64,000 nucleotides of DNA, taken from NCBI GenBank assembly GCA_002943765.1, contig PQWQ01000020.1, positions 682,001-746,000 on the forward strand. The letters run 5' to 3'. The stretch's first letter is position 1; every line of letters begins with the position of its first letter. Both the position numbers and the translations under genes were made by a program. The notes beneath the pieces were generated by a model, which worked only from the letters and a program-made list of their open reading frames with translations, did no database searches and had not been told where the DNA came from. This stretch comes from Psoroptes ovis. Taxonomy: Eukaryota; Arthropoda; Arachnida; Sarcoptiformes; Psoroptidae. This document shows positions 1-12,281 of the stretch, one piece after another.

Positions 1-1447
1 GAAGATCACAAGATAAGAAGGTTACAACCATACGTGAAGGTTTAATGCGTACCGGTGATTTTGTCGTGGCCGAAGAAGAAGCTCATTTAGAATTACCAGT
101 CATTTGGCGTATCGAAGGTAAAAGTCTTTTGCAAAGGTTCGAACCTTCTGATCAGAATGGAATCACGATTTATATCAATACTTCATCGGTAAATATTTGA
201 TTGATTGATTAATCCTTTTATTTCAAAATTAATTCATTAATCTCTTCAATAGTATTCTGCATGGAATCCAACAGTTCGACAAAAATATTTAGGCCTAGAC
301 GTAAGAATAATGGGTTGTAACCGGACAAGAATTGTTGTTGAAAAAATTGGGTTAACACGTGTCAAAGATGAAAGGTAAATATTCATTATTTCGAGTTTAA
401 AATCAATCAATTAATTTCATTTCTCATATATTCATTTATTCAAACAGAGAGCAATCAATTGACGGCAATAAAGAAAAAGAAAATAACGATGGTTCAACAG
501 TGGCAACCACCACTACAACATCACCACATCAAGCAGATTCAACACCATGTACCGACATGGCAAATTATCTGGAAAATTTTGAAGTATTAATACAAACATT
601 GATTAGTCAAGCATTGGATCCAAATTTTATCGCTGAAATTGTCAAAGAAAATGGTATTTTTGAATTGAATAGAATTTCAAGCTAAAACTATAATCTCATT
701 TTTGATCCATTTTTTTCAGATGAATATTTTCTATCACACATGCAAGCAATCGAAGATGTTTGCCATGCTCGCCGTGTCCGTTATATTGCCAAATATAAAT
801 GGGATAGTTCGTTGTTGAAAAATTTCGAAACATATCGAAATATTCAAATAAATAAACAACAAAATGTTGGCGATGTTCGATGTCGTGTATGTATTCGTCT
901 ATTTGACTCATTTATTTCAAACAATTCACTTTGAATATTTATTCTTCAAATATTTCAGTCTTGTCATGATAATTGGAGTACAAAAATATTATATTTCGAT
1001 GGTGAACAATATAATCGTAATACGTTGGAAAAATTGTCGAACAGTAATCCTGATGCTAAAATATCGAGTAATAATAATCATCCAAATAACAAAATAGCAA
1101 CATGTGATAATTGTACAGAGAATATATTTCTTTATTCAAAACTATATCATCATCGTTTGAATTTTTTCTTGCTATGCAAAGCTAAGGTAAGATGCTTATT
1201 TCTCATTTTTATAAGGAAAGTACCTTTATTTTTAATATATCCATTTATCGTTCAAAGGTTGAAGAAATTCAAACCAATGATGTACAAAAAGAATCACATT
1301 TAATTTTACATGAATGTCTGCAAGATAATGTTTGGATGAAAAAGGTTTGTATCTTGTTCAAATATCTTCCTTCAATTAATCACTATTTTTCCACAGATGT
1401 TCCACGAGCTTGAAAGTTTATTATTAAAATGTGACAGTCAATTATGA
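1..1447 (+). CDS. DUF4211-domain protein (QSER1/PRR12/CCDC82-like), 3' part
   Basis: The gene is truncated at the window edge; 348 residues are visible, reading from base 3. Exons I can join in phase are 1-188, 253-374, 448-653, 720-886, 959-1186, 1258-1344 and 1397-1447, all with GT-AG introns of 52-73 nt. The first exon reads LPVIWRIEGKSLLQRFEP and the second RQKYLGLDVRIMG, which resemble the conserved C-terminal segment of QSER1/PRR12. The last five exons carry a DUF4211-type block: a helical start (NYLENFEVLIQTLI), EDVCHARRVRYIAKYKW, a Cys pair (CRVCHDNW), a YNRNTLEKL motif and a second Cys pair (CDNC). Vertebrate relatives are nuclear proteins of poorly defined role. The domain call is fairly firm; which paralogue this represents is not. 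A Thr-rich, fast-evolving linker sits in exon 3. Confidence 0.65.
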
Positions 1448-2901
1448 TCGTTGGTCAACAAAATATTCTTTTTATATTCAAAAATTAGATTTGCCTTATC
1501 AATAGTCAATGTTATTGTTTTTATGTGTTGTGTATTATAGCTGATATTTTACCGATGATAATTACAGATTCGCACCTGTGTAAAAAAAGGCCACAAAATA
1601 CGGTGTTTTAACAACAAATATTCAGTATCAAAGATTGTATATAATGGATTCAACATATTTTTCATATGAAATATTATTTGGCTTTCATTTTTCCCAGTGT
1701 AAATACCTGTAATTTACTATTATATTTTGTGCAGTTTTCTCTTAATTCATTCATCAATCACCTCTTTGGTCATCCCGATTAATTCGAATTCGTTTTGTTT
1801 CAACTCAACATAATCCACAAGGATTGGAATGTGAACCCATACTTGAACCTTTTCGAAATCATCAAACGAAGCTAAAACAGAGAAATGTTGTTACATTTAA
1901 TTAAATAATTGAAAATTATTTGTTATTAATTGATTATCATTAAGAATTGATTATTTACACAACACACACATTTTCATTTTCTTGTCAAATTTTTCTCTTT
2001 CTATTATTTCAATTATTTTCCTTTATTTTATTTTAAATAATAAAATTTTTGATTATCAAAAAAATTGATTGAAAAATAAATGAATTTTGAAATTTAAAAC
2101 TTTTGACAATTTTTCAATTTCAAAAACAGCGCCATCTATGATCGACAGCTGTAACTAAACAAAAACGTCATTTATGAATAATCCAAGAAACTAGCAGCAC
2201 ATAAAATGATGTGCACAGATTGTTAATATGTGCAAGCAATGTGTGTTGTTAGGTGTCAGGTGTGCTTTTTTTGCTTTTTTTTTTGGTTAGTCGTGTGGTC
2301 GTATGCACACAGATTATTCTTGACTTTATTTGTTAATTTGCTTAGCAAATTCAATTCATATTTAGTTATAACACACAGCCCAACATACACACACAACAAC
2401 AAGCAGATTACTTTGGTGTATTGTTTCGTCGTTTCGATTCGATCATTTCACATTATTCATCTATTTACACAAACACATAATTAGTAATTGTGCAGAAACA
2501 CAATCAAACAAAAAAAAAACGAAATTGAAACACACATTTTTTTTTAATTCGAAATTGATTTCATTTCATAAACTCAACGATTAACAAACCAGCAACGCTT
2601 TACATTTATTGATTTTGTTTTATTATTTTTCTTTGGTTAAATATTTCATCATTTTTTTTCTGTGGATTAAAATTATTCCATATTTCATTGTTTTCAAACT
2701 AACTGTTAATAAACAATAAATCGCAATCAAAAGTATTGCTCATTCACTCAATATTTGCTGCTTAGTAACTCTCATATACACGAAAGGCGAAACAAAATTT
2801 GAAATTCCATCGAGTTTCACTCATTGAAATAATAAGAATTCTTTTCGAAACAAATTTCAAATAATCAAATATCGAATTGATTCAACCTTCTGGGGAAAAA
2901 A
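1448..2901. other. Intergenic region and probable caprin 5' UTR/promoter
   Basis: No convincing coding sequence is present. The stretch is AT-rich. A CAGCGCCATCTA motif lies at 2127-2138, followed by CAGCTGT at about 2146-2152; a close relative of this pair lies upstream of SCAPER. CA-rich text and T-runs precede the caprin start codon. Confidence 0.5.
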
Positions 2902-5023
2902 ATGCCTGCTGCTGCCAAAGTTGAACGAATTGATGATAATGGATCTGCTGGTGGTGGTGTTGGTGGAGGCTGCGGTGCTATCACTTGTAATGGTAATGAA
3001 CAACAACAACCGAAAGTATCAAACACCAATGATCCTGCTTCGATTGCCAACACGATTATTGAAAAGAAAATACGTAATTTGGAAAAACGAAAGGTAAATT
3101 CGATACGATTAATATTGGCCCCAATTAATTTTCAATTTTGGCTCAAATTTTCTAGGCACATTTACTTGAATTGAAAGCACAGGAAAAAGAAAACAAACAG
3201 CTACAACCGGATCAAATTGAAGCATTGAAAAAATTGGATTCGGTATCGGAAATGATTGATATGTTAAAAGAGATTAATAAAAATATATCAAAGAATCTCA
3301 ATAAGGTATGTGCCTCATACTTGAAATTTCGATTATTTTCGTTCTATTTTCAATGTTCTTAACCCTTTTATAGTATGCCAAACAACAGAAAAAAGAACAA
3401 CAAGAAAAAATGATTGAACGAAATCATTGCGAACTGGAACGTATTAAGCTATTTTTACGTATTCAAAAAATATTGCCTTTTGTTACATATCTTAAACAAT
3501 TGAATATGAAACAATTGGATGTTGATGATTCGACAAATGGTGATGATGGTACTGCTGCTGCAGGTGGTGATAATGATGTTTCAAACAAGGTACGTAATAT
3601 GTTCCTGGTTTATTATGATTTGTTGATATATTGATTGAATTACGCCCCTATAGCAATTCTATGATAAACGAGTGGATGCATTAGAAAATTTGGCTCAGTT
3701 TACGAAAGAAAATAGCGAAAATGATGCGAATATCGATGCATATGCCGAGAAAATTTACCTGATTTTAGATGGTAGTAAAAAAGAATATTCCGAAGGTGTA
3801 TCGAATCTTGAATTGAAAGAATTTTGTATTAAAATTATCGAGAATAAATATTTGGAAAATATCACAGCAAAACAGAATACATCGCCATCGGAATCAGCTG
3901 ATCAACAACCTCCAGTTATCAATGAAACAGTACCGTCTCTTAATGAATCTCCAGCAAAGGTAAACATTACTTTATACGAGTGAGTTCGATTTATTAATTT
4001 TAATTTCAAATAATAATCAAGACCAACGAAAAGAAAGAAGTGAACGCCCAAGATTCACCAATAAAATCATCATCGCCCGCCGCCGAATCATCTCATACTA
4101 AACAACAAGTTGAAAGTGATTTACAAAAAGATCCAGCCGTCATTGCCTCTGGTTATGCTTATTCATCATCGTTTACGAATGGAAATTGTCCTCCTCTTAA
4201 TTTTCTTCCAGCAACAACTACTACTACCGCCGCTATGGAATATTCACCAATACTTATTCATCAATCTGTTGGATCGATACCATCACAACAATTTAATAAT
4301 CAAAACTTTGTTAATTTCATTCCTAACAAGGTTCAAATGTTTGATCAAGCTGCTGCTGCCGCCGCCGTTCCAGTGATACCAATTAATCATCATCAGGTTC
4401 CGTATGTTGATAAAATGAATTGTAACATTAGTAGTGATCATCAACAAGATTCGAATCATGGTGAAAAATTCAGTGACCCCTCAAATGGAAAAATGGAACA
4501 ACAATCGGAAAGTTCAGAAAAATCTGAAATAATGAATGGTACGACGGAAACAGCTAGTCAACAAGATTGTAATGAATCCAAAGTAAATGATTTATCATCA
4601 TCTAATGTTGTTAATGGTCATGGTCATGGTGGTGTTGGTGGATATCAAAAGCGATCCAATTATCGTGGTCGTGGCAGTGGAAGAGGTGGTGCCGGTGCTG
4701 GTGGTGGCTCATCATATCGTGGTGGTCGTTCTATTAATTCCAACAAAAATTTTGGTGGTTATTTCCACAGTGGTGGTGGTGGAGGCATTCGAAATGGAGT
4801 TAATAACCCTGCTGTTAATAATTACAATGGTGGAACAAGCCGTCCGATCCGACATAATGGTGGTGCTGCTGCCCGAGGATCATATCGTGGTTCAAATGAA
4901 CGTGGTGGTAATCGTAATAATAATTATAATAATAATAATCCAAATCTCAACAATCGACAAGGACCAACAAGTGCTACACCAACAAATGCTCCTGCAACAT
5001 CAACACTTGCCATGAAACAATAA
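2902..5023 (+). CDS. Caprin: Caprin (RNA-binding, RGG-rich translational regulator)
   Basis: This is a five-exon gene: 2902-3093, 3156-3305, 3374-3589, 3654-3959 and 4022-5023. All introns are phase 0, short and GT-AG, giving about 621 residues. Residues of roughly 55-260 match the caprin homologous region: a coiled coil (EALKKLDSVSEMIDMLKEI), then ERIKLFLRIQKILPFVTYL, then DALENLAQFTKENSENDAN and a helical segment ending IIENKYLEN. The last exon is low-complexity, with a Gly-rich N-terminal tail mirrored by a C-terminal RGG/GRG tract (YRGRGSGRGG). Caprins bind mRNA, associate with FMRP and G3BP/Rasputin and act in cytoplasmic RNP granules. The first ATG after an in-frame upstream gap was chosen as start. 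The first half of exon 1 is poly-Gly and poorly conserved. Confidence 0.88.
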
Positions 5024-5412
5024 TTTCAATATTCAAATTGAATACATTTGCTATGAATGATAAGAAGTGTAATATATCTCTTTTCAAATTAATTGAATGA
5101 TTTCATCTAAAATTCAAAAATTTCTGTTGAATCTCGCTCAAATCTATAACCTTTAAAAAAATTCAATTCATTTCACAAAAATTCTTCAAAATGTTTATCA
5201 AACACAGGCTTAACACGATTGTGGATGAGTTGTTTTGATATACTCTTTATTCACTCTTTATTCTCATAATTCAAAAAATTTAATAAATAAATATAAAATT
5301 TTCAATTTTTGTAAATCACAACCTCTTTACGTTTATTTTGAATGCTTTTGGCTATGGTTTTGTTTTGATTTTTAAGATGTTCGAACATGTTGCTTTGATG
5401 AACCAGATTTAA
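5024..5412. other. Caprin 3' UTR and CHCHD7 upstream region
   Basis: This AT-rich spacer has no ORF of note. A canonical AATAAA lies at 5282-5287, about 260 nt after the caprin stop and 125 nt before the CHCHD7 start. The promoter of the CHCHD7/MIPEP pair must therefore lie within a very small interval. Confidence 0.5.
5282..5287 (+). terminator. Probable polyadenylation signal of caprin
   Basis: The canonical hexamer AATAAA is followed by an A-rich and then T-rich stretch, downstream of the caprin stop codon. Only the hexamer and its position support this call. Confidence 0.45.
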
Positions 5413-5733
5413 ATGGAAAACATTTCGGCTAAAAATCGATCATTACAAAGACAAAAAGATTTGAATCCATGTTATGATGAATCATTGTTATCATTGAAAT
5501 GTCAAGAATCTTTGGATAAAGATAAGAATTGTGATCAAGAAATATTAAATTATAAAAATTGTCAACAATTTTGGAATCGAATTTATGATCTTAGAAAATT
5601 TTATCATCTTAAACCATATATGCCCATTGGTGATGATCGACAACAAATAAAACAATTGTTGTCTGAATCGAAAAATTCACAGAAAACATTGGAAAAAATT
5701 CAAGAAATTTACTCTCGTAATCACCGAAAATGA
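5413..5733 (+). CDS. CHCHD7: CHCHD7-like twin CX9C mitochondrial protein
   Basis: This 106-residue protein is encoded without introns. Residues of about 18-45 carry a twin CX9C (CHCH) fold: CYDESLLSLKC and CDQEILNYKNC, each Cys-X9-Cys. The segment LKPYMPIGDDRQQI after the second helix matches the tail of CHCHD7, and NPC before the first motif is also typical. Proteins of this family are oxidised by the Mia40 relay in the intermembrane space and are linked to respiratory-chain assembly. The C-terminal 25 residues are longer and more basic than in vertebrates. Its TGA stop (5731-5733) overlaps the ATG of the downstream MIPEP gene. Confidence 0.85.
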   Translation: MENISAKNRSLQRQKDLNPCYDESLLSLKCQESLDKDKNCDQEILNYKNCQQFWNRIYDLRKFYHLKPYMPIGDDRQQIKQLLSESKNSQKTLEKIQEIYSRNHRK

Positions 5734-7937
5734 TTTTCAAATTGGGTAATATTATTTTTTTGGTGTTCGTGGATTGTTGATTTCATAATTGTTTACTTAT
5801 TTGAATTTTATTTGATTTAGATAAAGGAATTCGATATAAATTCTTAAATCTCAAACAACATGTATCGAATTTTACATCATTAAGTAGCCAAGTCAATAAT
5901 CTAACTCGATATTCCCCAAGAATTTTAGCTAAAAAACAAAATGAAAACAAAGGTTTATTTGGTCATTCGATTTTGGCTGATTTCAACGGGTTTTATTTGT
6001 TTCGTCAAAATGCAATCACACACAGTCACCGTTTGATTGATGAAGCAATTTCACTCGACCGTAATCGTAAAATGGTTCAAATATTTGATGAACTGTCCAA
6101 TTCACTGTGTAAAGTTGCTGATCTGGCTGAATTCATACGTATTGCACATCCTGATCATAATTACGTAGCTGCCGCTGAACAATCTTGCATTGCAATCAAT
6201 GCTGAAGTGGAAAGATTAAATACGAATCGTCAGCTTTATGATTCATTATTAAATGTTTGTAAAAATGGTGATATACTGCCAACAACATCGCTCGATGATT
6301 ATGTGACCAAATTATTTTTATTCGATTTTGAACAATGTGGTATACATTTGAATGATCAGCTACGCAATGAAGTCGTTCGATTGAATGAACATATTCTACA
6401 TGTTGGTACTTATTTTATGCATGGAACTACCAAGCCACGCGCGATTCCTAAAAATGAAATTCCTGAATATTTATGGAAATACTTTCAAATTGATAATAAT
6501 AAAATCATCATCTCAGGCCTACAAAATGAATCGAATAATGCAGAATTACGAGAATATTCATTCAAACATTTTCTACAATATGATGATCATCAAGAACAGT
6601 TGCTGCGTGAGCTGCTATATTCACGTCTAAAATTAGCCAGAATATGTGGCTTTGATTCGTTTGCACATAGAGCAATTAATGGTAGTATTGTTGGCGATCC
6701 AGAAACCGTATGGCACCTGATTGACACAGTCAATGATATAATTCGTGAAAAATCTGATGAAGATTTCGACCATATGAGAAAATTGAAATCAATCGATGTT
6801 GGTGATTCGAACGTTCGATTAATGCAATGGGATGTACCATATTATACGTTGAATTATAAATTGAAAAAATTTGGTCATGATATTCAACAATCTAGTCCAT
6901 ATTTTTCCATTGGTAGTTGTATGGAAGGTTTAAACATGATATTTCAATCAATATTCAATGTTGAATTGAAAATTAGTGATACTAGCGATGAAAATTTATG
7001 GCATCCTTCGGTGATTAAATTGGCTGTCGTTGATCAGAGGTCAAGCCGAACATTGGGATATATTTATTGTGATTTTTTTGTCCGCCAAAATAAACCATAT
7101 AATGATTGTCATTTCACTATTCAAGGTGGTTGTGAATTGCCTAACGGTGAGCCAATTTCCAGCATATTTATTCAATTGAAATTAATAATAATTCTTTTTT
7201 TCGAATCAGGTGATTATCAAATTCCGATCGTAGTTGTATTTTTAAATTTTCCCAAATCATCCGCATCCATGCCAACATTATTGTCACCATCGATGGTCGA
7301 TAATCTGTTTCATGAAATGGGTCATGCAATGCATTCAATGTTGGCTCGTACATCATATCAACATATTACCGGCACTAGATGTTCAACCGATTTGGCTGAA
7401 ATTCCATCGATTCTTATGGAACATTTTGCAAACGATTCACGTGTAGTATCGAAATTTGCTAAACACTATCAAACTGGTGAATCTATACCTGAAAATTTAT
7501 TGAAAAGTTGGATCGAATCGAAATCCGTGTTCAAATCAAGTGATCTGCAGCTGCAAATCTTTTATTCATCATTAGATCAAACTTATCATAGTGATCAACC
7601 ATTGAAAAGTTTTGATAATACAACCGATGTATTAAGCATGATACAAAGCAAATATTATGGTCTACCACATATTTCAAATACATCATGGCAGCTGAGGTTT
7701 GGTCATTTAGTTGGATATGGTGCTAAATATTATTCATATTTGGTATCGAAAGCAGTCGCAAATTCGATTTGGAATAAACTGTTTGCTGCCGATCCAATGT
7801 CAGCGATTGCCGGTGAAATTTATTTAAAACAATTACTACAACATGGTGGTGGTAAGCCACCGAAAGATATCGTTCGAACGATTTTGAATATCGATAGTAT
7901 TGATGCCAATTATTTGGCTAAATCACTGGTTAATTAG
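5730..7937 (+). CDS. MIPEP: Mitochondrial intermediate peptidase (M3 metallopeptidase)
   Basis: This protease removes an octapeptide from imported precursors in the matrix after MPP cleavage. Proposed exons are 5730-5745, 5821-7146 and 7210-7937, giving 689 residues against about 710 in vertebrates. The five-codon first exon joins a basic, Ser/Asn-rich presequence-like stretch. Conserved family blocks follow: FDELSNSLCKVADLAEFIRI, LFLFDFEQCGIHLN, and the zinc site in FHEMGHAMHSML (HExxH plus the downstream Glu in AEIPSILMEHFAN). The C-terminal blocks WQLRFGHLVGYGAKYYSYL and LLQHGGGKPP are also present. Without the first exon there is no in-frame ATG until about 6072, inside the conserved domain. 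Intron 2 (7147-7209) has no stop and keeps the frame, so a naive ORF inserts 21 extra residues just before the catalytic region; removing it restores PNGDYQIP. Confidence 0.9.
7147..7209 (+). other. 63-nt stop-free, frame-preserving intron in MIPEP
   Basis: GTGAGC at the 5' end and TCAG at the 3' end bound exactly 63 nt. Read through, it would encode a hydrophobic insert (about 21 residues) in a block that is uninterrupted in other MIPEP proteins. Removing it gives the continuous family block NG-DYQIP. Confidence 0.8.
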
Positions 7938-8527
7938 GGTAAATACTCGATTCTCATTTAATCAAAAAAATAATAATTTCTTTTATTTATTTTACACATT
8001 TAAATATGTTGTTGCATTCAAACATTGAATTCACCATTTCAATGTTACATATACACATTCAACGACACATCCAATCACATCGAATCGATGGTCGGTTGCG
8101 CCCAAAAAGAACCTAAAGTTCATCATTAAAACGTAAGTGTGTCCGTGTATGTTGTTATTGTTGGTGTTTGTGTTGGAAAAATGTAAGATTAATTGATTTA
8201 TTTTGCTCACATAATTATGATTGATCAAAAGACGATGCTCACATTTATCTCGTATCATCTTCAAGATGTTGAGTGGTGTGTGTGTGATCGAATAATAGTA
8301 ATAATAAAAAATATAAAAATCTAAAAAATTCAATTATTTGAACAAATAATAATTATTAATAATAGAAAATTATCTGAATGATTTATCAATCAAATTCAAT
8401 GGCCAATTGAATATATCTTCCTTTTTGATTTATTTGTAAAAACGTATTCTCATGTAATAATGACACATCAGCTATTATCACCTTTAAATGATTTTAAATC
8501 TTGAATTATGTGATTTTTTTTCGATAT
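7938..8527. other. Convergent spacer between MIPEP and Polycomb
   Basis: This holds the 3' ends of both flanking genes. I see AT-rich text, short GTGT-rich pieces and no credible coding region. The 100-residue minus-strand ORF at 8031-8333 is low-complexity and is not a gene. Confidence 0.4.
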
Positions 8528-9503
8528 TTATTTAATCATATCAGTTGTCGAAACGGCAATACTTTTCATTTCAGGTCTTTCTTTGAAAAAGCCTTGCGGT
8601 GTACGACATTCGCGTACAGTTATTGTACAATCATTTTCCGTAACATCAGTGACCATAATATGATTAACAATTTGGTTTTGTTTACGCCAGAATTCTGGTG
8701 GTGGACCAATGGTAAAATTATTTGTCTTCGATATTGTTGTTGAATCATTAAGTTTATTTTTATTCGAATCAACATTAGTCAACATTTCTTTTGATTCAAC
8801 ACTTTGATCATGTTTTTTGTTGTGAATCGAATCATTTTTCTTTACTTTTGTTTGATGATGGTGGTGCTGCTGTTGATAATGATTTTTATTACTTAGTTGA
8901 TGCTGTCAAATGTAAGTAAATGAATATTTGGAATGAATTTATGAAATCTGAGCCACACATGAGGATACTTACATCTGAATAATCACGAGAATTATCATCA
9001 TCATCATCTTGATCACTGATTTGATTATGATGATTTGGTTTTGATTTCATTATTTTGGTGGTGTTGGTGGAAGACTTTTCATTTGAATTATTTAATTTTT
9101 TTCGACAAGTCAATATTGTTGTATCATCATTGATTGTGTTGGTATTATTATTACATTTTTTCGATGAATCATCATCATTATTTTTGACATCTTTTATTTT
9201 AAATTCTTCTGAATCGGTTTCAGTGGTTGTCACTGTCGATTTATCTTCATCATTATCATCGGTGACATTATTATTATTATTTGAAGATTTAGCCGAACCA
9301 CTACGATTTAATTTACGTTTTTTCTGTGCTTTTTCAAATGCGTCAATCAAACGATGATCTAATATATTGCTTGATGGTTCCCATGTATTATGTTTGTTTG
9401 ACCATCCTTGCCATTTGACAAGATATTCGACACGTTTTCTTCGAATACGTTTTTTTAGCAAACATTCGGCAGAAAATATACCATCAACTTGTGACAATTC
9501 CAT
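8528..9503 (-). CDS. Pc: Polycomb (CBX2/4/6/7/8-type chromodomain protein)
   Basis: Two exons, read right to left: complement(8973-9503) and complement(8528-8902), joined in phase 0 by a 70-nt intron, give 301 residues. Residues of about 6-60 form a chromodomain (AECLLKKRIRRKRVEYLVKW, then NTWEPSSNIL), with the Trp pair of the aromatic cage that binds H3K27me3. The C-terminal 35 residues hold the Polycomb-repressor box (MVTDVTENDCTITVRE, then GFFKERP) that contacts RING1. The 200-residue linker is acidic, Asn/Ser/Asp-rich and includes a His/Gln tract. Having both ends separates this from HP1, which has a chromoshadow domain instead. It is expected to act in PRC1 as a chromatin-bound silencer. 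Confidence 0.92.
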
Positions 9504-10137
9504 TGCAATTCGAAGTAAAATTTTCAGTGAAATATTCCAATGACAGCTTCAATATTTTAAATAATAAAAACGATAATTCATTGACAAACACATCAAATCG
9601 ATTATTCAAATCAAATGATACTGGTATCGAATATCATTCACACACAATACAACTTGATTGTTGTATTCTCGTTTGAGCCCAAGATTAATACGTTGTTTAT
9701 TTATTTCTCGTTTTAATTCAATCAAAAATATTCACCAATACGTTTTTCTAATGATGATTATTGTTTTTTAATTAGGGTAAGTTTGCTTGTTTGTTGATTA
9801 ATTTTATTTATTTATTCATATATTAATATGATTGATTGAATCTATTAACAATGAATGTTTCAAAATGAATGATGGAAGCATTAATAACAATGATGATGAT
9901 GTAGACAGTGTTGATTGGTTCATAAACGGTCAATGTTTGCTTTTTGTATACAAAGGTATCATCAACCAAAAATATAAAAACTCAATTGTTATTAGTGTAT
10001 GTTGGTGGCACGGTATATATGTATGTTTGTTATCAAGTTGTTCTACCTTCAGTGTTTATGCATATATATATTGAGTCATGTTCATGAGGCTTACAGTGGC
10101 AGTGGCAAAAATTAATCAAGAATTATACAGGGTTTCA

Positions 10138-10246
10138 AGTTTAGATTCAGAGTTTTGAAATTGATTTTCGTACTTTTGAATGCAATTTTGAACAGTGAAA
10201 TTATGAAATTCAATTTTAAAACTACGAATTTAAACTTGAAAGCTTG
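10138..10246. mobile_element. Foldback MITE, family A (diverged copy 1)
   Basis: The 5' end is TA then CAGGGTTTCAAG. The 3' arm contains ACTACGAATTTAAACTTGAA, the approximate reverse complement of the 5' arm, but the last bases are degraded. Confidence 0.7.
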
Positions 10247-10445
10247 TTATGAATGAAATTTTCTAGAAGCTTGTAAGCAGTGGTTCTAAATTGAGATTAT
10301 TTTTTTGTTCGATTAACATATATATATATGTAATCGGCTTAGCTTAATCAAATAGTACAGATGCGACAGATGTTTTTACACACAAATACATATGTATGTA
10401 TTTATCGAAAAATTATTCAAATTCAAAATTCTTTACACGTAATCA

Positions 10446-10548
10446 AAGTTTTAATTCAGAGTTTTAAAATTAAATTTCGTAGTTTTGAACGTAATTTTTA
10501 ATTGTATAATTACGAAATTCAACTTTAAAACCCTGAATTGAAACTTTT
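10446..10548. mobile_element. Foldback MITE, family A (diverged copy 2)
   Basis: The arms AGTTTTAATTCAGAGTTTTA and TTTAAAACCCTGAATTGAAA are inverted relative to each other. Both outer termini are eroded. Confidence 0.6.
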
Positions 10549-11306
10549 TAATAATTATATATATTGCTCATAATTCAAATGACCGCCATCATTTTTTTAC
10601 CACTCCGATGATTTTGATGATTCAAAATTCGAAATTGCAACGATTTTTCTTTGTGGTTGAAATGCGCGCTTTTATCTTTTATGTGCGCAATTGATGCGCG
10701 CCAAATTTTTTCGCTGCTGCATCAAAATTTACACTGGTTTTTCCCTGTGCAAATTTTGCATGAACAAATGAAAATTTCGAAACACAAAGGTCTTAGGCTT
10801 ATATGTCAAGCTTATGTTATGAATTGATCTGCAAACATTTGTGCATAACATCAGTGTGAAAAATTCAAAAAAAAATGCTTGGCAACAATTGAATTCGAAT
10901 GGGTGAAATGATCATTTACATTTTCAATTCACTCATAAATCACAAACAAAGATGAAGCGATATGTCATTGCAATCGTTGAAATTTGTTCACACACAGCAA
11001 CAAGCATCAATTTGCTTGTTGATTGTTGTTTGCTCGAATTTCAAATGTGTTGAATTGATTATTATTTAAATAAACAAGTTTTTAAAGCTTACTACCTGTC
11101 AAAATATTTAATTTATACATGTGTGTAAAAACATTGACCTTAAATGACCAAAAAGTCTGATTAAAAGTGATTATCTGATATCAATGGTAACCATCTTGAT
11201 GCATATGTATGATGATGAAATGTAATTATATGATCACATTGATATGAATCAATTTTTCAATTTTTGATTTTGATTTACTTTTCAACATTTAATTTATTAT
11301 GATTTA

Positions 11307-11446
11307 CAAGATTTCAAGTTTTAATTCGTAGTTTTAAAATTGAATTTCATAGTTTTCAAATTGAATTTCGTAATTTTTTGGTTTAAAATTGCATTCAAAA
11401 CTATGAAAATTAATTTTAAAACTCTGAATTAAAACTTGAAACCCTG
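11307..11446. mobile_element. Foldback MITE, family A (copy 3)
   Basis: TA-flanked on both sides. The 5' end reads CAAGATTTCAAGTTTTAATT and the 3' end reads AAAACTTGAAACCCTG. It is longer than the other copies because the 5' arm segment is partly duplicated internally. Confidence 0.7.
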
Positions 11447-12281
11447 TATTATTATTATCATTCATTTTTATCGCAAATTTAAAATCGATTATATACTGTG
11501 ATTTCATATTTCGTTAAATGATTTAACTCATGCTATAGTTAAGGGATTAATCACATTATTTTAAATTATTAATATTGCAACAATGACCATAGTTCATCAA
11601 CATTCAACGTTGATGATGATTATTTTGATTTTCGGACTGACTTTCATACATGAGGAAGAGGTCATGAATGAGCCCTCTAGTCGGTCGCAAAATCACTTAT
11701 CCTTTTTCTGTTGCTGCAGGGTGATGCATCAAAAAAATTTCTAACCCTTTCACCTTTCAGTGAAAATTTCAAACCCATGGCCTTAATGATTCAAAGCATG
11801 ATGGCTCAAAAACCCTTTCTATTTCGACTAATCATGCCAAACACACAAAGGATATTGTCTTGTCAAAAATTAAATCGTTTATTTATTTCAAAATATCAAA
11901 AATTGTAAATTAAAATCAATTTAAAACAAAAAAAAAAAAAAAAAAAATAAAGACAAAATATGATTAATTGTGTGATGTGATTGGTCGAAATATGTAAATA
12001 TTTATGAAATATTATTGTATTGTTTTAATATGTTTATTTATTTATTTATTTCACAACATGTTCAAATGATTCATTTTCAAAAAAAAAAATGTTTATAAAT
12101 TATCAATGAATGAGTGGATGAGTGAATGAATGGAAATTATTTTCAAAATTATTATTGATAATTGATGATATATGAGTTATTGTTTCAAGGTGTTTAGTGT
12201 TTTAATGCATATTCATTAATAATCAATCAAAAATATTTCATACAAAATTTATTATAATCAGCATCTAATTGTGTGTGTGTG

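Larger units (their letters stand above)
9504..12281. other. Gene-free region with three foldback MITE copies
   Basis: No coding sequence with recognisable family or codon structure was found. Family A elements lie at 10138-10246, 10446-10548 and 11307-11446. An A-run lies at 11931-11947. The short plus-strand ORFs at 9491-9676, 9832-10074 and 11711-11908 look random. Confidence 0.45.

Noticed and set aside
8031..8333. 100-residue minus-strand ORF between MIPEP and Polycomb
   Set aside because: Tyr/Asn-rich low complexity, no family, no splice context. It lies in the 3' UTR zone of both genes.
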